Positions 1 through 7,062 of a stretch of DNA of 64,000 nt are shown here, one piece after another. The DNA comes from Proteiniclasticum sp. (GTDB taxonomy: Bacteria; Bacillota; Clostridia; Clostridiales; Clostridiaceae). Within the stretch, counting starts at the first letter, position 1. Each line of letters starts with the position of its first letter. The notes below the pieces were generated by a model. That model did not search any database. It worked only from the letters and a program-made list of their open reading frames with translations, and was not told the DNA's origin. Both the position numbers and the translations under genes were made by a program. The DNA is taken from contig NZ_DOPX01000028.1 of assembly GCF_003514505.1 (NCBI RefSeq), positions 1 to 64,000 of the forward strand. Reading direction: 5' to 3'.

Positions 1-291
1 GACAACTATATTGACAAATAGCGCTGCCAGATCTCCAATAATACTGCGGAAAACAGTATTCGTCCATTTACTGTAGGAAGGAAAAATTGGTTGTTCTCAG
101 GAAGCCCTAAAGGTGCAGCATCAAGCGCCGCTGTTTACAGTATCGTGGAAACAGCGAAAGCCAATGGATTGAATCCCCATAAGTATTTGCAGAAGCTACT
201 TGAAGAACTGCCTCGGATGAAAGAACCTACTGAAACCGATCTTGCACTGATAATGCCATGGAATGATAAAATACGAAAAACTTGCTCATGA
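1..291 (+). pseudogene. IS66 transposase (TnpC) C-terminal part with an in-frame stop
   Basis: Frame 1 is open from the window edge apart from one TAG at 19-21. After it the frame reads RCQISNNTAENSIRPF, then GRKNWLFSGSPKGAA and GLNPHKYLQ, which is the conserved C-terminus of IS66 transposases. This part normally carries the last catalytic acidic residue (the E of AENSIRPF) and the C-terminal motif. The TAG falls where relatives have a short D/N-G linker before RC, so it looks like a point nonsense mutation; a sequencing error cannot be excluded. The gene ends with TGA at 289-291. The N-terminus is off the window. Confidence 0.72.
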
Positions 292-303
292 TGAACGTAA
301 CGC

Positions 304-327
304 GCGGCCGAGAGGCCGCTTTCTTTT
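304..327 (+). terminator. hairpin after the IS66 transposase
   Basis: GCGGCC (304-309) and GGCCGC (314-319) form a 6-bp GC stem around a GAGA loop, followed by TTTCTTTT. It lies 13 bases after the transposase stop and inside the element. Confidence 0.6.
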
Positions 328-386
328 ACTCTAATTATCGCATTAGAGTACTGAGGTTTCTATACGGTACTTTATTGTCCGCTTAC

Positions 387-1087
387 TTTCCTTTGGTCCT
401 GGGACGAAAGGGCTCACATGCGTTAGGAGCAGTTTTCAGATGCATAAATAACTTCAGCGCATTTGAGTTATATTCCACTTCTTCCCCTTTAGTATGTTTA
501 ACAACCAGTGCTTTAGGACTATCGATGACCAACTCCCTAGTCACTCCTCCAAGCTCTTTGAAGAGGTCCTGAATAGCTTCATAGATACACAATCCATTAA
601 CTTCCTTGGAACAGATTGCTGCTTTTGTACGGGAGTAGCTTAAGACCATGGTGAAACAATAAATCTTTATTTTCTTACCACCGACATATACCCAGTATTC
701 CGCCCAGTCAAACTGGGCCTGATCACCTGCGAGAGTCTCAAATCTTACAGTAGCTTTTTTACTGATCTGCCTCTTCTCTGAATCCAGTGTTCTAAGGTAT
801 CGGTACACAGGATTGATCGTCTCCGTGTAACCCATTTTTACCAGCTCGTTGAATATCCTCGTTCCAATAAAATTGTATTCTCCGTCAAGATACCAGAGTC
901 TGATGATATCCTTGCAGTCTTCCACTTTAGTTGGGCTTCGCTCCCGTCGGTAGACGGGCTCGCTCTCCAGTGACAATAGTCTTTTGACCGTATTCTTTGA
1001 CATTTTCAGTTCTCTTGCGATCTGTTTCTTGGATACCCCCTTATCGTACATTCTTTTCACTGCATACCAATCTTGCATGTCTTTCAC
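387..1087 (-). pseudogene. istA: IS21 transposase IstA, truncated at the C-terminus
   Basis: The 234-aa product has an N-terminal helix-turn-helix (KKQIARELKMSKNTVKRLL, about residues 21-39) and a DDE integrase core: GDQAQFDWAEY carries the first Asp and ELVIDSPKAL the second. It breaks off at RPRTKGK, just before the Glu that completes DDE in IstA proteins, because the IS66 tip starts there; the apparent stop codon belongs to IS66. The protein is therefore catalytically incomplete. Full IstA is usually 390-500 aa. The start ATG at 1085-1087 is preceded by GGTGAAAG. The downstream partner istB is not visible. Confidence 0.82.
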
Positions 1088-1139
1088 CTGCTTGTCTTCC
1101 TTAGGATGCTAATAGCAACATTCTAAGGATATTATCATC

Positions 1140-1194
1140 TTGTGAGGGGGTCAACTTTCAACGTCAAAAGGGGGTCAATATTCAGTGTAAATCA
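1140..1194 (-). repeat. IS21 terminal repeat with two GGGGGTCAA sites
   Basis: Two copies of GGGGGTCAA begin at 1146 and 1170, 24 bp apart, each followed by a TTCA-containing tail. IS21-family ends typically carry two or more such transposase-binding repeats. The tip is TGATTTACAC read from 1194 on the minus strand. Confidence 0.7.
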
Positions 1195-1428
1195 ATAGAG
1201 ATCTACTCATTGAGAGAAGAAAAGCAAAAAGTTCAAGTGGACAGTGCTTGCAAGGATGAAATCAAGAACCGGATCGTTGAGATGAGTACATTCCTCAAGG
1301 AGCAGCACACCTCAATTACCGAATATGATGAGGCACTGGTAAGGAGGCTGATTGAAAAGGTCACTATCCACGAGGACACGTTCACAGTAGAGTTCAAATC
1401 TGGACTGACAGTTCATATAGAAGAATAA
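1195..1428 (+). pseudogene. serine recombinase, C-terminal remnant
   Basis: The frame is open directly from the IS21 tip and reads EIYSLREEKQ, then YDEALVRRLIEKVTIHED and FTVEFKSGLTVHI before the stop. This matches the far C-terminal segment, after the coiled coil, of large serine recombinases of Clostridia. No start codon or ribosome binding site belongs to it; the TTG at 1210 is an internal codon. The resolvase catalytic domain and the recombinase domain are missing, so it is non-functional. It is on the opposite strand from the recombinase at 3505-4428, so it comes from a different element. Confidence 0.72.
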
Positions 1429-1434
1429 AGAAAG

Positions 1435-1469
1435 CAAGGCACTCTACAAAGTTAATGTAGGGTGCCTTG
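1435..1469 (+). terminator. hairpin after the recombinase remnant
   Basis: CAAGGCAC and GTGCCTTG, with CTAC/GTAG inside, form a long stem about 10 bases after the stop. The downstream T-run is weak (TTATAAGTT), so termination is likely but not strong. Confidence 0.55.
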
Positions 1470-1506
1470 TTATAAGTTCCTATAAAAGATAATATCTTAA
1501 TCTTAC

Positions 1507-3012
1507 TCATCTCATAAAATCAGAAAAAACATTCCATAAAGTTTTTAGATCAGATAGCTCAAGATCAAATATTGCCGCAATGGCTACAATCAGTGATAAA
1601 ACAGTGACAACCATCATGAACCATTGAAGGCTTAAATTTGACTTTGTACTGCCATACTCTGCGGCATCATCTAAAATCTTTAGAAGATTATCAATCTGCT
1701 TTTTAGTCTCTGCAGTATTCTTTGCAATGCCTTTCAGACAACTTGAAGTAGTAGAACCATCTTTAATAAAACTACTTCTGAACTCCATTCCATCATCATG
1801 ATCAATCGTATCACCGGTAAATTCACTAATAAATCTATAACTATAATATAACTTTTTTTCGACACTCACACGTACTTTTAAAACTTGAGATGTTTTTGCT
1901 CTACGAATAGCCTTACTGATTCTTCTATTGCAAATAGCAATGTCCCTTTCAGCAATTCTTCTCATGCTGCTAGCAGTCAAGTAATTTGCATAGATGTCTG
2001 AAATATCATGCTTTGCTATTTCCGGCAGATGATCTGTATTAGTATAGTTTCCTCCACAATACGCGGAAAGTCTTTTACCTTCATATTGACTGCATTCATA
2101 ATCCCAACATACACAAGCATTATATTTTGGGGCATAATCCGTGTGAAACCCAAGCATTACACTATACCAAAATTCTCTAGTTTCTCTTGAACTGCTCGGC
2201 CTAATATTAGTTGAGTATGTATCAAAAGTGGGTGGAAACAGTTGATTATACTCAAAATAAACTCTAAAATAGCGCTTCAATTCTGAAAAAGCTTTCCATT
2301 TCAGTGTAGAAACAAGAGTATAGAGCTCTTTATATCTTGCATCATCCCCTGTATACTTAACCCTCCCAAATTTCTGAGGTTTGTACCAAGGAATATTGAA
2401 CTGTCTAGAGACATCTGTGTAGGATAAATGTTTTCTTTTGCAAATTTCATTAACTTTCTCGTTAAAGTTGCCTGTTATGTAGAAACGATATTTAACTACT
2501 AAAAACGATGCGGATAAATTCATCAGTGATACAGCAACCTGCGATGAGAATTTTTCGAGATATTCATTTCGTATCAGTTTAACAACATAAAGGTTGTAAA
2601 ATGACCCAAAATCAACATATCTACCCATGTTATCAATTCTATCAAGATCTTCAACGGTACGATAAGGTCCAAATGGAGCGGGCTTATTTTTTGAAACAAA
2701 TTTTCTTATGGATTTTTTAAATATATCCAAATCTTCTTTAGGTAAGTAATCATAGAAATCAATATATTCTATATTTAAATATCCATCCTCATTTTCTTGT
2801 GTTGAGAAGTTAAATCCTAGTGGCATATCAGTAGAGGTGTCGTCTCTAAATCTATGGTCCTCAAAACTATTCCTTTCATATTCTTTCAATGGAAACTTTT
2901 TTGATACCCCAATACGAACTTTCTTATACGAGGAATAGGCAACACGAGAGAGATTACTAGAAAGTGATACTGAGTATTTTGAGAATACTTTTTTATATGA
3001 TAAGCCTTTCAC
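1507..3012 (-). CDS. unrecognised 501-aa protein with one C-terminal membrane helix
   Basis: I do not recognise this protein. The start is GTG at 3010-3012 behind GAGGTGAT, four bases away. Most of the chain is soluble, charged and rich in Tyr, Phe and Arg. Cysteines cluster around residues 300-320 (ACVCWDYEC). One strongly hydrophobic stretch near the end (LSLQWFMMVVTVLSLIVAI, about residues 465-485) is followed by about 20 residues, so it is probably tail-anchored. No signal peptide or catalytic motif was seen. It stands alone between recombinase remnants at a more AT-rich composition than the core genes, which suggests cargo of an integrated element. A defence or toxin-like role is possible, but nothing in the sequence proves it. 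Confidence 0.6.
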   Translation of the reverse strand: MKGLSYKKVFSKYSVSLSSNLSRVAYSSYKKVRIGVSKKFPLKEYERNSFEDHRFRDDTSTDMPLGFNFSTQENEDGYLNIEYIDFYDYLPKEDLDIFKKSIRKFVSKNKPAPFGPYRTVEDLDRIDNMGRYVDFGSFYNLYVVKLIRNEYLEKFSSQVAVSLMNLSASFLVVKYRFYITGNFNEKVNEICKRKHLSYTDVSRQFNIPWYKPQKFGRVKYTGDDARYKELYTLVSTLKWKAFSELKRYFRVYFEYNQLFPPTFDTYSTNIRPSSSRETREFWYSVMLGFHTDYAPKYNACVCWDYECSQYEGKRLSAYCGGNYTNTDHLPEIAKHDISDIYANYLTASSMRRIAERDIAICNRRISKAIRRAKTSQVLKVRVSVEKKLYYSYRFISEFTGDTIDHDDGMEFRSSFIKDGSTTSSCLKGIAKNTAETKKQIDNLLKILDDAAEYGSTKSNLSLQWFMMVVTVLSLIVAIAAIFDLELSDLKTLWNVFSDFMR

Positions 3013-3142
3013 ACTATCACCTCACTTCATACGATTTGTTGAAAATATATTCCTCTTCTTATTGTGTAAGCCGTTTTCTATTATATTCAGGATCACAATA
3101 GCTTCATGATACACAATGAATACGATATGCTCGATCAATAAA

Positions 3143-3241
3143 ACATTCAACCTGCTTTCTCAACACTTACAGTTAACAAAAACATCTATTCTGCTCTGTA
3201 CGGACCCTCTGACATCTAATCCGCTCTGTACGGGGCTTTAA
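3143..3241. repeat. iteron array, left copy (three units)
   Basis: Units beginning ACATTC at 3143 and ACATCT at 3182 and 3212 are spaced 39 and 30 bp apart. The last two share ACATCTA followed by CTCTGTACGG. The same layout recurs at 5129-5257, and both arrays are followed by similar sequence up to an rlmD-3'-end repeat. The 3013-3504 stretch otherwise holds the att-like site at 3359 and a hairpin around 3315-3341 (AAGGCTT/AAGCCTT), with no credible gene. Confidence 0.6.
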
Positions 3242-3358
3242 CCCCCTCTTGGACTAATTCCCGCAGAGCAAAAATCATCGTTTTTCTAACTAAAAAGTTT
3301 ATCTCTAAAAACCCTGAAAGGCTTATATCAAGCCTTCCAGAGTACACTTTTCTATTTT

Positions 3359-3388
3359 CTTGACATCAATACTACCGTTTCGACGTGA
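3359..3388 (-). repeat. att-like duplicate of the rlmD 3' end
   Basis: These 30 bp match 5377-5406 at 28 positions. Read on the minus strand they encode HVETVVLMSR, followed by a Lys codon and TAG. The two differences from the copy inside rlmD are synonymous (GTC/GTT and GAA/GAG). Similarity stops at the CAC codon on the gene side. This is what a site-specific integration event at the rlmD 3' end would leave: an end captured from another host's gene. Confidence 0.7.
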
Positions 3389-3504
3389 ATTTTTTAGGCT
3401 ATTTCACACTTTTCAAAAATACAGTAAAAATGCAATGTTTATGCTGGTTTGATATCCATCCTGTCCTCTCGCCAAATGATTCTCAATTAGGCTATTTTCG
3501 ATTC

Positions 3505-4428
3505 TTACTTCTTTGAACTGTATTTTTTGCTTTTCCGCTGGCTTGTATCTTCACCTTTTATCACATTACTACGATGTTGTTTTTCATGCTGCACCGCTTG
3601 GAATGTTTCCTTAGATATTATAGCCGGGTTGTTATTCTCTGCCCGATAGTATGAATCGTGCTTTCTATTATCCAACAACCGCACATTGCCTATATACTTT
3701 TCATTACTGAGCATTACGTCAATTGTTCTCTTCGGCCATGTAGCCTTTCCGATAGGGGACTTGATCCCCAACCGTTCCAGTTCTTTTACAATACCTAAAA
3801 CGCTCTTACCCTGAAGATAGAGATTAAATATCATTCGGACATTTTTGGCTTACTCATCATCAATAGCCAAATTTCCGTCTGCTTCATTGTAATACCCATA
3901 ACATTTTCTATTATATAGCTTTGAAGTACCTTGTGCAGCGCGTTGTTTGATACCCCACTTGATATTATCGCTGCGTGATTCATTCTCTGCCTGAGCAATT
4001 GACTCTATAATTGAAATCATAAGGTCGTTATCTGTATCTGCTGTATCAAGCACTTCCTGTTCAAATATAACACGAACACCAAGAATCCTTAGCTGGTTCA
4101 ACGCATCAAGAACTTCTACTGTATCTCGGCCAAATCTGCTGATGCTCTTGGTTAGAATAATTTCTATATCATGTGACTTACAATCCTGCAGCATACGGGT
4201 AAACTCTTTTCGAGATGAACCTGTCTTGCTTGAAGCAATATCAATGTACACATCTACTAATAACCATTTGGGATTAGCTGCCGTTAATCTTGTTAGCGCT
4301 GATACTTGAGCGGCGAGGCTTTTCAGCTGTTCCGCACTGTTTGTACTCACACGACAATAAATGCCTACTCGCTTTTCCCGCTTTGGAGGTAATGGTGGTA
4401 TGAAATGTATTGTTTTATTATCAGCCAC
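3505..4428 (-). pseudogene. serine recombinase split by an in-frame stop
   Basis: The start is GTG at 4426-4428 behind AGGAGG. The N-terminal half has the resolvase fold: VGIYCRVSTNS (catalytic Ser about residue 29), then ILTKSISRFGRDTVE and AQAENESRSDNIKWG. The second half (ELERLGIKSP, then NEKYIGNVRLLDNRK) is the recombinase domain. A TAA at 3850-3852 interrupts one continuous frame between IDDE and AKNVRMIFNLYLQG; relatives have a Glu there, so one G-to-T change explains it. The reconstructed protein is about 308 aa with a Lys/Ser-rich tail and no long zinc-ribbon/coiled-coil region. It was probably the integrase of the element bounded by the two rlmD repeats and is now likely inactive. 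Confidence 0.8.
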
Positions 4429-4528
4429 GACAACACCTCCTGGTCAATAGACAAACTGAATTTTACTTTTTTGCTGTTATGGACCATTTTCTTCACAATA
4501 AATCGAATAGGAAATGACAGATACTATG

Positions 4529-4948
4529 CTATATTTCATCATTGTAGTATTTTTTTATTGCATCTTCTAAGTTGTTTGCTTTCCATATGCGATTATCATA
4601 TTCGTGATCCCACATAAACACATTATCATTTCGTACTCCATCTTGAGATGTTATCGGGTAGCCATAATAATCGCCGCAGCCATTGCCTCCAAAAAATAAT
4701 AAGCAGTCAAGAGGCATAAAACAATCAAGTTTTCTTGCAGATAAATTTATTTCTGTGATTTGCTCCGTAGAAAAAATAAGCCAATTATCCCCGTTCATAT
4801 CTAGCAGCAGTTCCTTTAAGTCATTAGGCAATTTACAGCCCAATGATTTTTCAACATCAGAAATCTGCTTTTCTGTGGCTGGGGGATTTGGCTTGATGTA
4901 ATTATGTTTACTTGTCAATTCTCTATATATCACGTGCCAATCCATCAT
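4529..4948 (-). CDS. SUKH (SMI1/KNR4) family immunity-type protein
   Basis: The 139-aa product starts at ATG 4948 (a second ATG follows at once) with AAAGGGGAT seven bases upstream; an in-frame extension to 5083 lacks such a site. Typical SUKH features are PATEKQISDVEKSLGCKLP near the N-terminus, LKELLLDMNGDNWL, and the glycine-rich FFGGNGCGDYYGYPI. The family is known for immunity proteins that neutralise polymorphic toxins and contact-dependent nucleases. No toxin gene lies beside it, so this is an orphan immunity gene, possibly cargo protecting the host against siblings. The extension upstream (KQFDKFEFIEQCKCKVID) may be the tail of a lost gene. Confidence 0.75.
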   Translation of the reverse strand: MMDWHVIYRELTSKHNYIKPNPPATEKQISDVEKSLGCKLPNDLKELLLDMNGDNWLIFSTEQITEINLSARKLDCFMPLDCLLFFGGNGCGDYYGYPITSQDGVRNDNVFMWDHEYDNRIWKANNLEDAIKKYYNDEI

Positions 4949-5128
4949 ATAACTATCCCCTTTTATATCAATAACTTTACATTTACACTGCTCGATAAAT
5001 TCAAACTTGTCGAACTGTTTGATCTCCCTATTATCGTTGATTAATTTTTCATTTACCATTATGGCTAATAAACATATTAGCATATTTCAGTCATGTTGGT
5101 TATCCTATTCTTCAACCTTTTAACCCTA

Positions 5129-5257
5129 ATATCCAACCTGACCACACAACCTCGATTTTTTCATAAAACATCTAAATCGACCACTTGTAAACCCCTGACA
5201 TCTAACCTGACTTCTCGCCAACCACTGACATCTAAATCGCTCTGTCACAGGGTTTAA
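5129..5257. repeat. iteron array, right copy (four units)
   Basis: Units start at 5129 (ATATCC) and at 5168, 5198 and 5228 (each ACATCTAA), spaced 39, 30 and 30 bp. The array is homologous to 3143-3241 with one extra unit. The next 120 bp, including GAAGCAAAAAATATCAT and GGCTTATATA, also align with the left copy as far as the rlmD repeat. Function is unknown; recombinase accessory sites or a regulator-binding array are reasonable guesses. Confidence 0.6.
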
Positions 5258-5363
5258 GCCTTGTTTCGATATGTTTCCACGAAGCAAAAAATATCATTTT
5301 TTTCATGCTCCGATTTCAAACTCAAAACACACGAATGGCTTATATACTGGGCCTTACAAGTCC

Positions 5364-6728
5364 CTACTCTTTTACCCTTGACATCAATACTACCGTCTCA
5401 ACGTGATAGGACTGAGGAAAGTTATCAATGGGAGTCACTTTCTCTGTTCTATACCCAAGTGTTTCCAGTATACCTAGATCTCTTCCAAGAGAACCAGGGT
5501 CACAAGAAACGTAGACAATCTTTTCAGGATGGATCTTCGCTATGGATTCAAGAAGAGAACCGTCACATCCCTTTCTTGGAGGATCCACAACAACCACATC
5601 TGCATGAATCCCTCTCTCCATAAGGTCTACGATAACCTCTTCTGATTTCCCAAGAAGGAACTCTACATTCTCAACTCCATTGATCTTTGCATTTACCATG
5701 GCGTCAGCTACAGCTTCCGGTACAATCTCAATACCATACACTTTCTTTGCCTTCTGCGAAAGGAAAAGAGAAATGGTTCCCGCACCACAGTAGCAGTCAA
5801 AGACAGTCTCACTGCCAGAAAGGTTTGCATATTCCAGTGCCTTTCCATACATCACTTCCGTCTGCTTTGGATTCACCTGGAAAAATGAATGAGGAGAAAT
5901 CTTAAACTTAAAAGGTCCGATGTAGTCTTCTATGAACTCTTTTCCATAGACCAGATGATTCTGTCCACCAAGAACCACATTGGTATCTTCACGATTCACG
6001 TTAAGAATCAGTGATTGGAACCCAGGAAGTTCTTTCAGTTTTGTAAGAAGCACATCCAGATGTGGCACATCCTTACTTGTAACCACCAGCACCACCATAA
6101 GATCTCCTGTACTGAATCCCTTTCTGACCATAAGATGTCTAAGAATTCCCTGAGGATTCACCCCCAGATCCTGATGGTAGGTGGAAACATCATAAGCCTC
6201 CGCCCAAGTTCGAAGCACAGAAAGTACTTCGTCTGCTTCCTGGTGCTGAACGATGCAGGCTTCAATATCCACGATTCTATGGGATCTTTTCGCGTAAAAC
6301 CCTGCCACAAATTCCCCATCCACTCTGCCAAGAGGAATCTGAACTTTATTCCTGTAGCGGAACGGTGTGTCCATACCCAGTGTATCCTCCACCGTCACAT
6401 GGGAGATCTTGCCGATCCGTTCCAGGGAATCTTTGACCCTGGTTTTCTTAAAGTCCAGCTGTCCTTCATAATCGCAGTGCATGAGATGACAGCCTCCGCA
6501 TCTGTAATAATAGGGACAGGGCGGTTCCACCCGGTGGCTGCTCGCCTTCTCCACTTCCATCATCTTCGCAAATCCGTAAGACTTATTGGTCTTCAGCACC
6601 TTAGCATGGATCTCTTCCCCAGGCAGTGCAAACTCCACAAACAGCGGATATCCTTCTACTTTTCCAATGCCTTCCCCTGTATGACCCTGCCCCGATATGA
6701 CCAGCTTTATTTCATCATTCTTCTTCAT
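5364..6728 (-). CDS. rlmD: 23S rRNA (uracil-C5)-methyltransferase RlmD/RumA type
   Basis: The 454-aa SAM-dependent enzyme makes m5U in 23S rRNA. An N-terminal TRAM RNA-binding domain covers about residues 5-60. Four cysteines for an iron-sulphur cluster follow (CPYYYRCGGCHLMHC, residues 71-85). The Rossmann methyltransferase domain has FDCYCGAGTISL for SAM binding, VVDPPRKGC, and the catalytic Cys in YVSCDPGSLGRD (about C409). Length is normal. The ATG at 6726-6728 follows GGGGTAGG. Clostridia often carry two or three paralogues, so the exact uridine (1939 or 747) is not certain. The last ten codons coincide with the integration site described at 5377-5406. Confidence 0.9.
   Translation of the reverse strand: MKKNDEIKLVISGQGHTGEGIGKVEGYPLFVEFALPGEEIHAKVLKTNKSYGFAKMMEVEKASSHRVEPPCPYYYRCGGCHLMHCDYEGQLDFKKTRVKDSLERIGKISHVTVEDTLGMDTPFRYRNKVQIPLGRVDGEFVAGFYAKRSHRIVDIEACIVQHQEADEVLSVLRTWAEAYDVSTYHQDLGVNPQGILRHLMVRKGFSTGDLMVVLVVTSKDVPHLDVLLTKLKELPGFQSLILNVNREDTNVVLGGQNHLVYGKEFIEDYIGPFKFKISPHSFFQVNPKQTEVMYGKALEYANLSGSETVFDCYCGAGTISLFLSQKAKKVYGIEIVPEAVADAMVNAKINGVENVEFLLGKSEEVIVDLMERGIHADVVVVDPPRKGCDGSLLESIAKIHPEKIVYVSCDPGSLGRDLGILETLGYRTEKVTPIDNFPQSYHVETVVLMSRVKE
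5377..5406 (-). repeat. att-like site inside the rlmD 3' end
   Basis: This is the native copy of the 30-bp repeat. It encodes HVETVVLMSR near the C-terminus of RlmD, after which come V, K, E and TAG. The rumA/rlmD 3' end is a known target of serine-recombinase elements in Firmicutes (for example streptococcal ICEs and phages in the rum gene). The element supplies the last codons, so the gene stays intact. Confidence 0.7.
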
Positions 6729-6762
6729 GTATACCTACCCCATCATTCTCATTCTTTCTCTC

Positions 6763-6792
6763 ATTATAATCTATAAAGCTACCGAACCACAA
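6763..6792 (-). promoter_or_regulatory. promoter for rlmD
   Basis: A -10 TATAAT (6763-6768) and a -35 TTGTGG (6787-6792) are 18 bp apart on the minus strand, about 35 bases before the rlmD start. Confidence 0.5.
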
Positions 6793-6818
6793 AAAAAATG
6801 CACCCATTCAAAGGGTGC
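6791..6818 (-). terminator. terminator or attenuator-like hairpin upstream of rlmD
   Basis: On the minus strand GCACCC and GGGTGC form a stem with a 7-base loop, followed by ATTTTTTTT. No gene lies between it and the pyk terminator at 7022-7042. It therefore either ends an unseen short transcript from the 6820-7020 AT-rich stretch or acts as a leader attenuator. The rlmD promoter overlaps its T-run. Confidence 0.6.
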
Positions 6819-7021
6819 TGAAGTTTTTGAATCAGTTGCCAATAATTCAATTTTTTACATGTACTACTATATCATCAGTTTTTTGCCTAAATGTAAATTT
6901 ATAAAGTCTAAACTGTAAACTTTTTATTAAATTTTATAAATCATAACCAGAGAACACCCAAACTAATTGATTCTCAACACGTTTCAAGAATATGTATAAA
7001 TTGTTAATTTTACAACCCAAC

Positions 7022-7042
7022 AAAAAGGAGCCCGAAGGCTCC
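7022..7042 (-). terminator. terminator of the pfkA-pyk unit
   Basis: On the minus strand GGAGCC-TTCG-GGCTCC followed by TTTTTG makes a strong tetraloop terminator 20 bases after the pyk stop. Confidence 0.9.
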
Positions 7043-7062
7043 TCTCATGGATATCTTAAATT

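Larger units (their letters stand above)
1..386 (+). mobile_element. IS66-family element, right end only
   Basis: The segment carries the 3' end of an IS66 transposase gene and stops at a terminal GCTTAC (381-386). Read inward from 386 on the minus strand it begins GTAAGCGGAC, like the GTAAGCG-type inverted repeats known for IS66 elements. The next base on the right resumes the reading frame of an IS21 transposase, which fixes the boundary. The left end lies outside the window. IS66 elements are known to duplicate 8 bp of target, so TTTCCTTT (387-394) should also occur at the unseen end. Confidence 0.75.
387..1194 (-). mobile_element. IS21-family element, istA-proximal end, interrupted by IS66
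   Basis: This is the 5' part of istA plus one terminal repeat region. The outer end is at about 1194, where the minus strand starts TGATTTACAC; IS21 elements start with TG and carry repeated transposase sites close to the tip. The other side is cut at 387 by the IS66 element, so the rest of istA and istB, if present, lie beyond the left window edge. Bases right of 1194 immediately continue a serine recombinase frame, so the IS21 element itself sits inside another gene. Confidence 0.75.

Noticed and set aside
3013..3504. tRNA gene or tRNA-based integration site
   Set aside because: No cloverleaf or CCA-type 3' end was found; the duplicated core encodes the RlmD C-terminus instead.
3143..5257. 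CRISPR array
   Set aside because: The 30-bp-spaced units are only 3-4 per site, share just 8-15 bases, have no true spacers and no cas genes nearby.
5261..5623. Plus-strand 120-codon ORF over the rlmD 3' end
   Set aside because: It is antisense to the conserved RlmD frame and the att site, has no ribosome site and no recognisable protein features.
6015..6776. Plus-strand 253-codon ORF
   Set aside because: It lies wholly antisense to rlmD; His/Cys-rich composition is the usual mirror of a real minus-strand gene.
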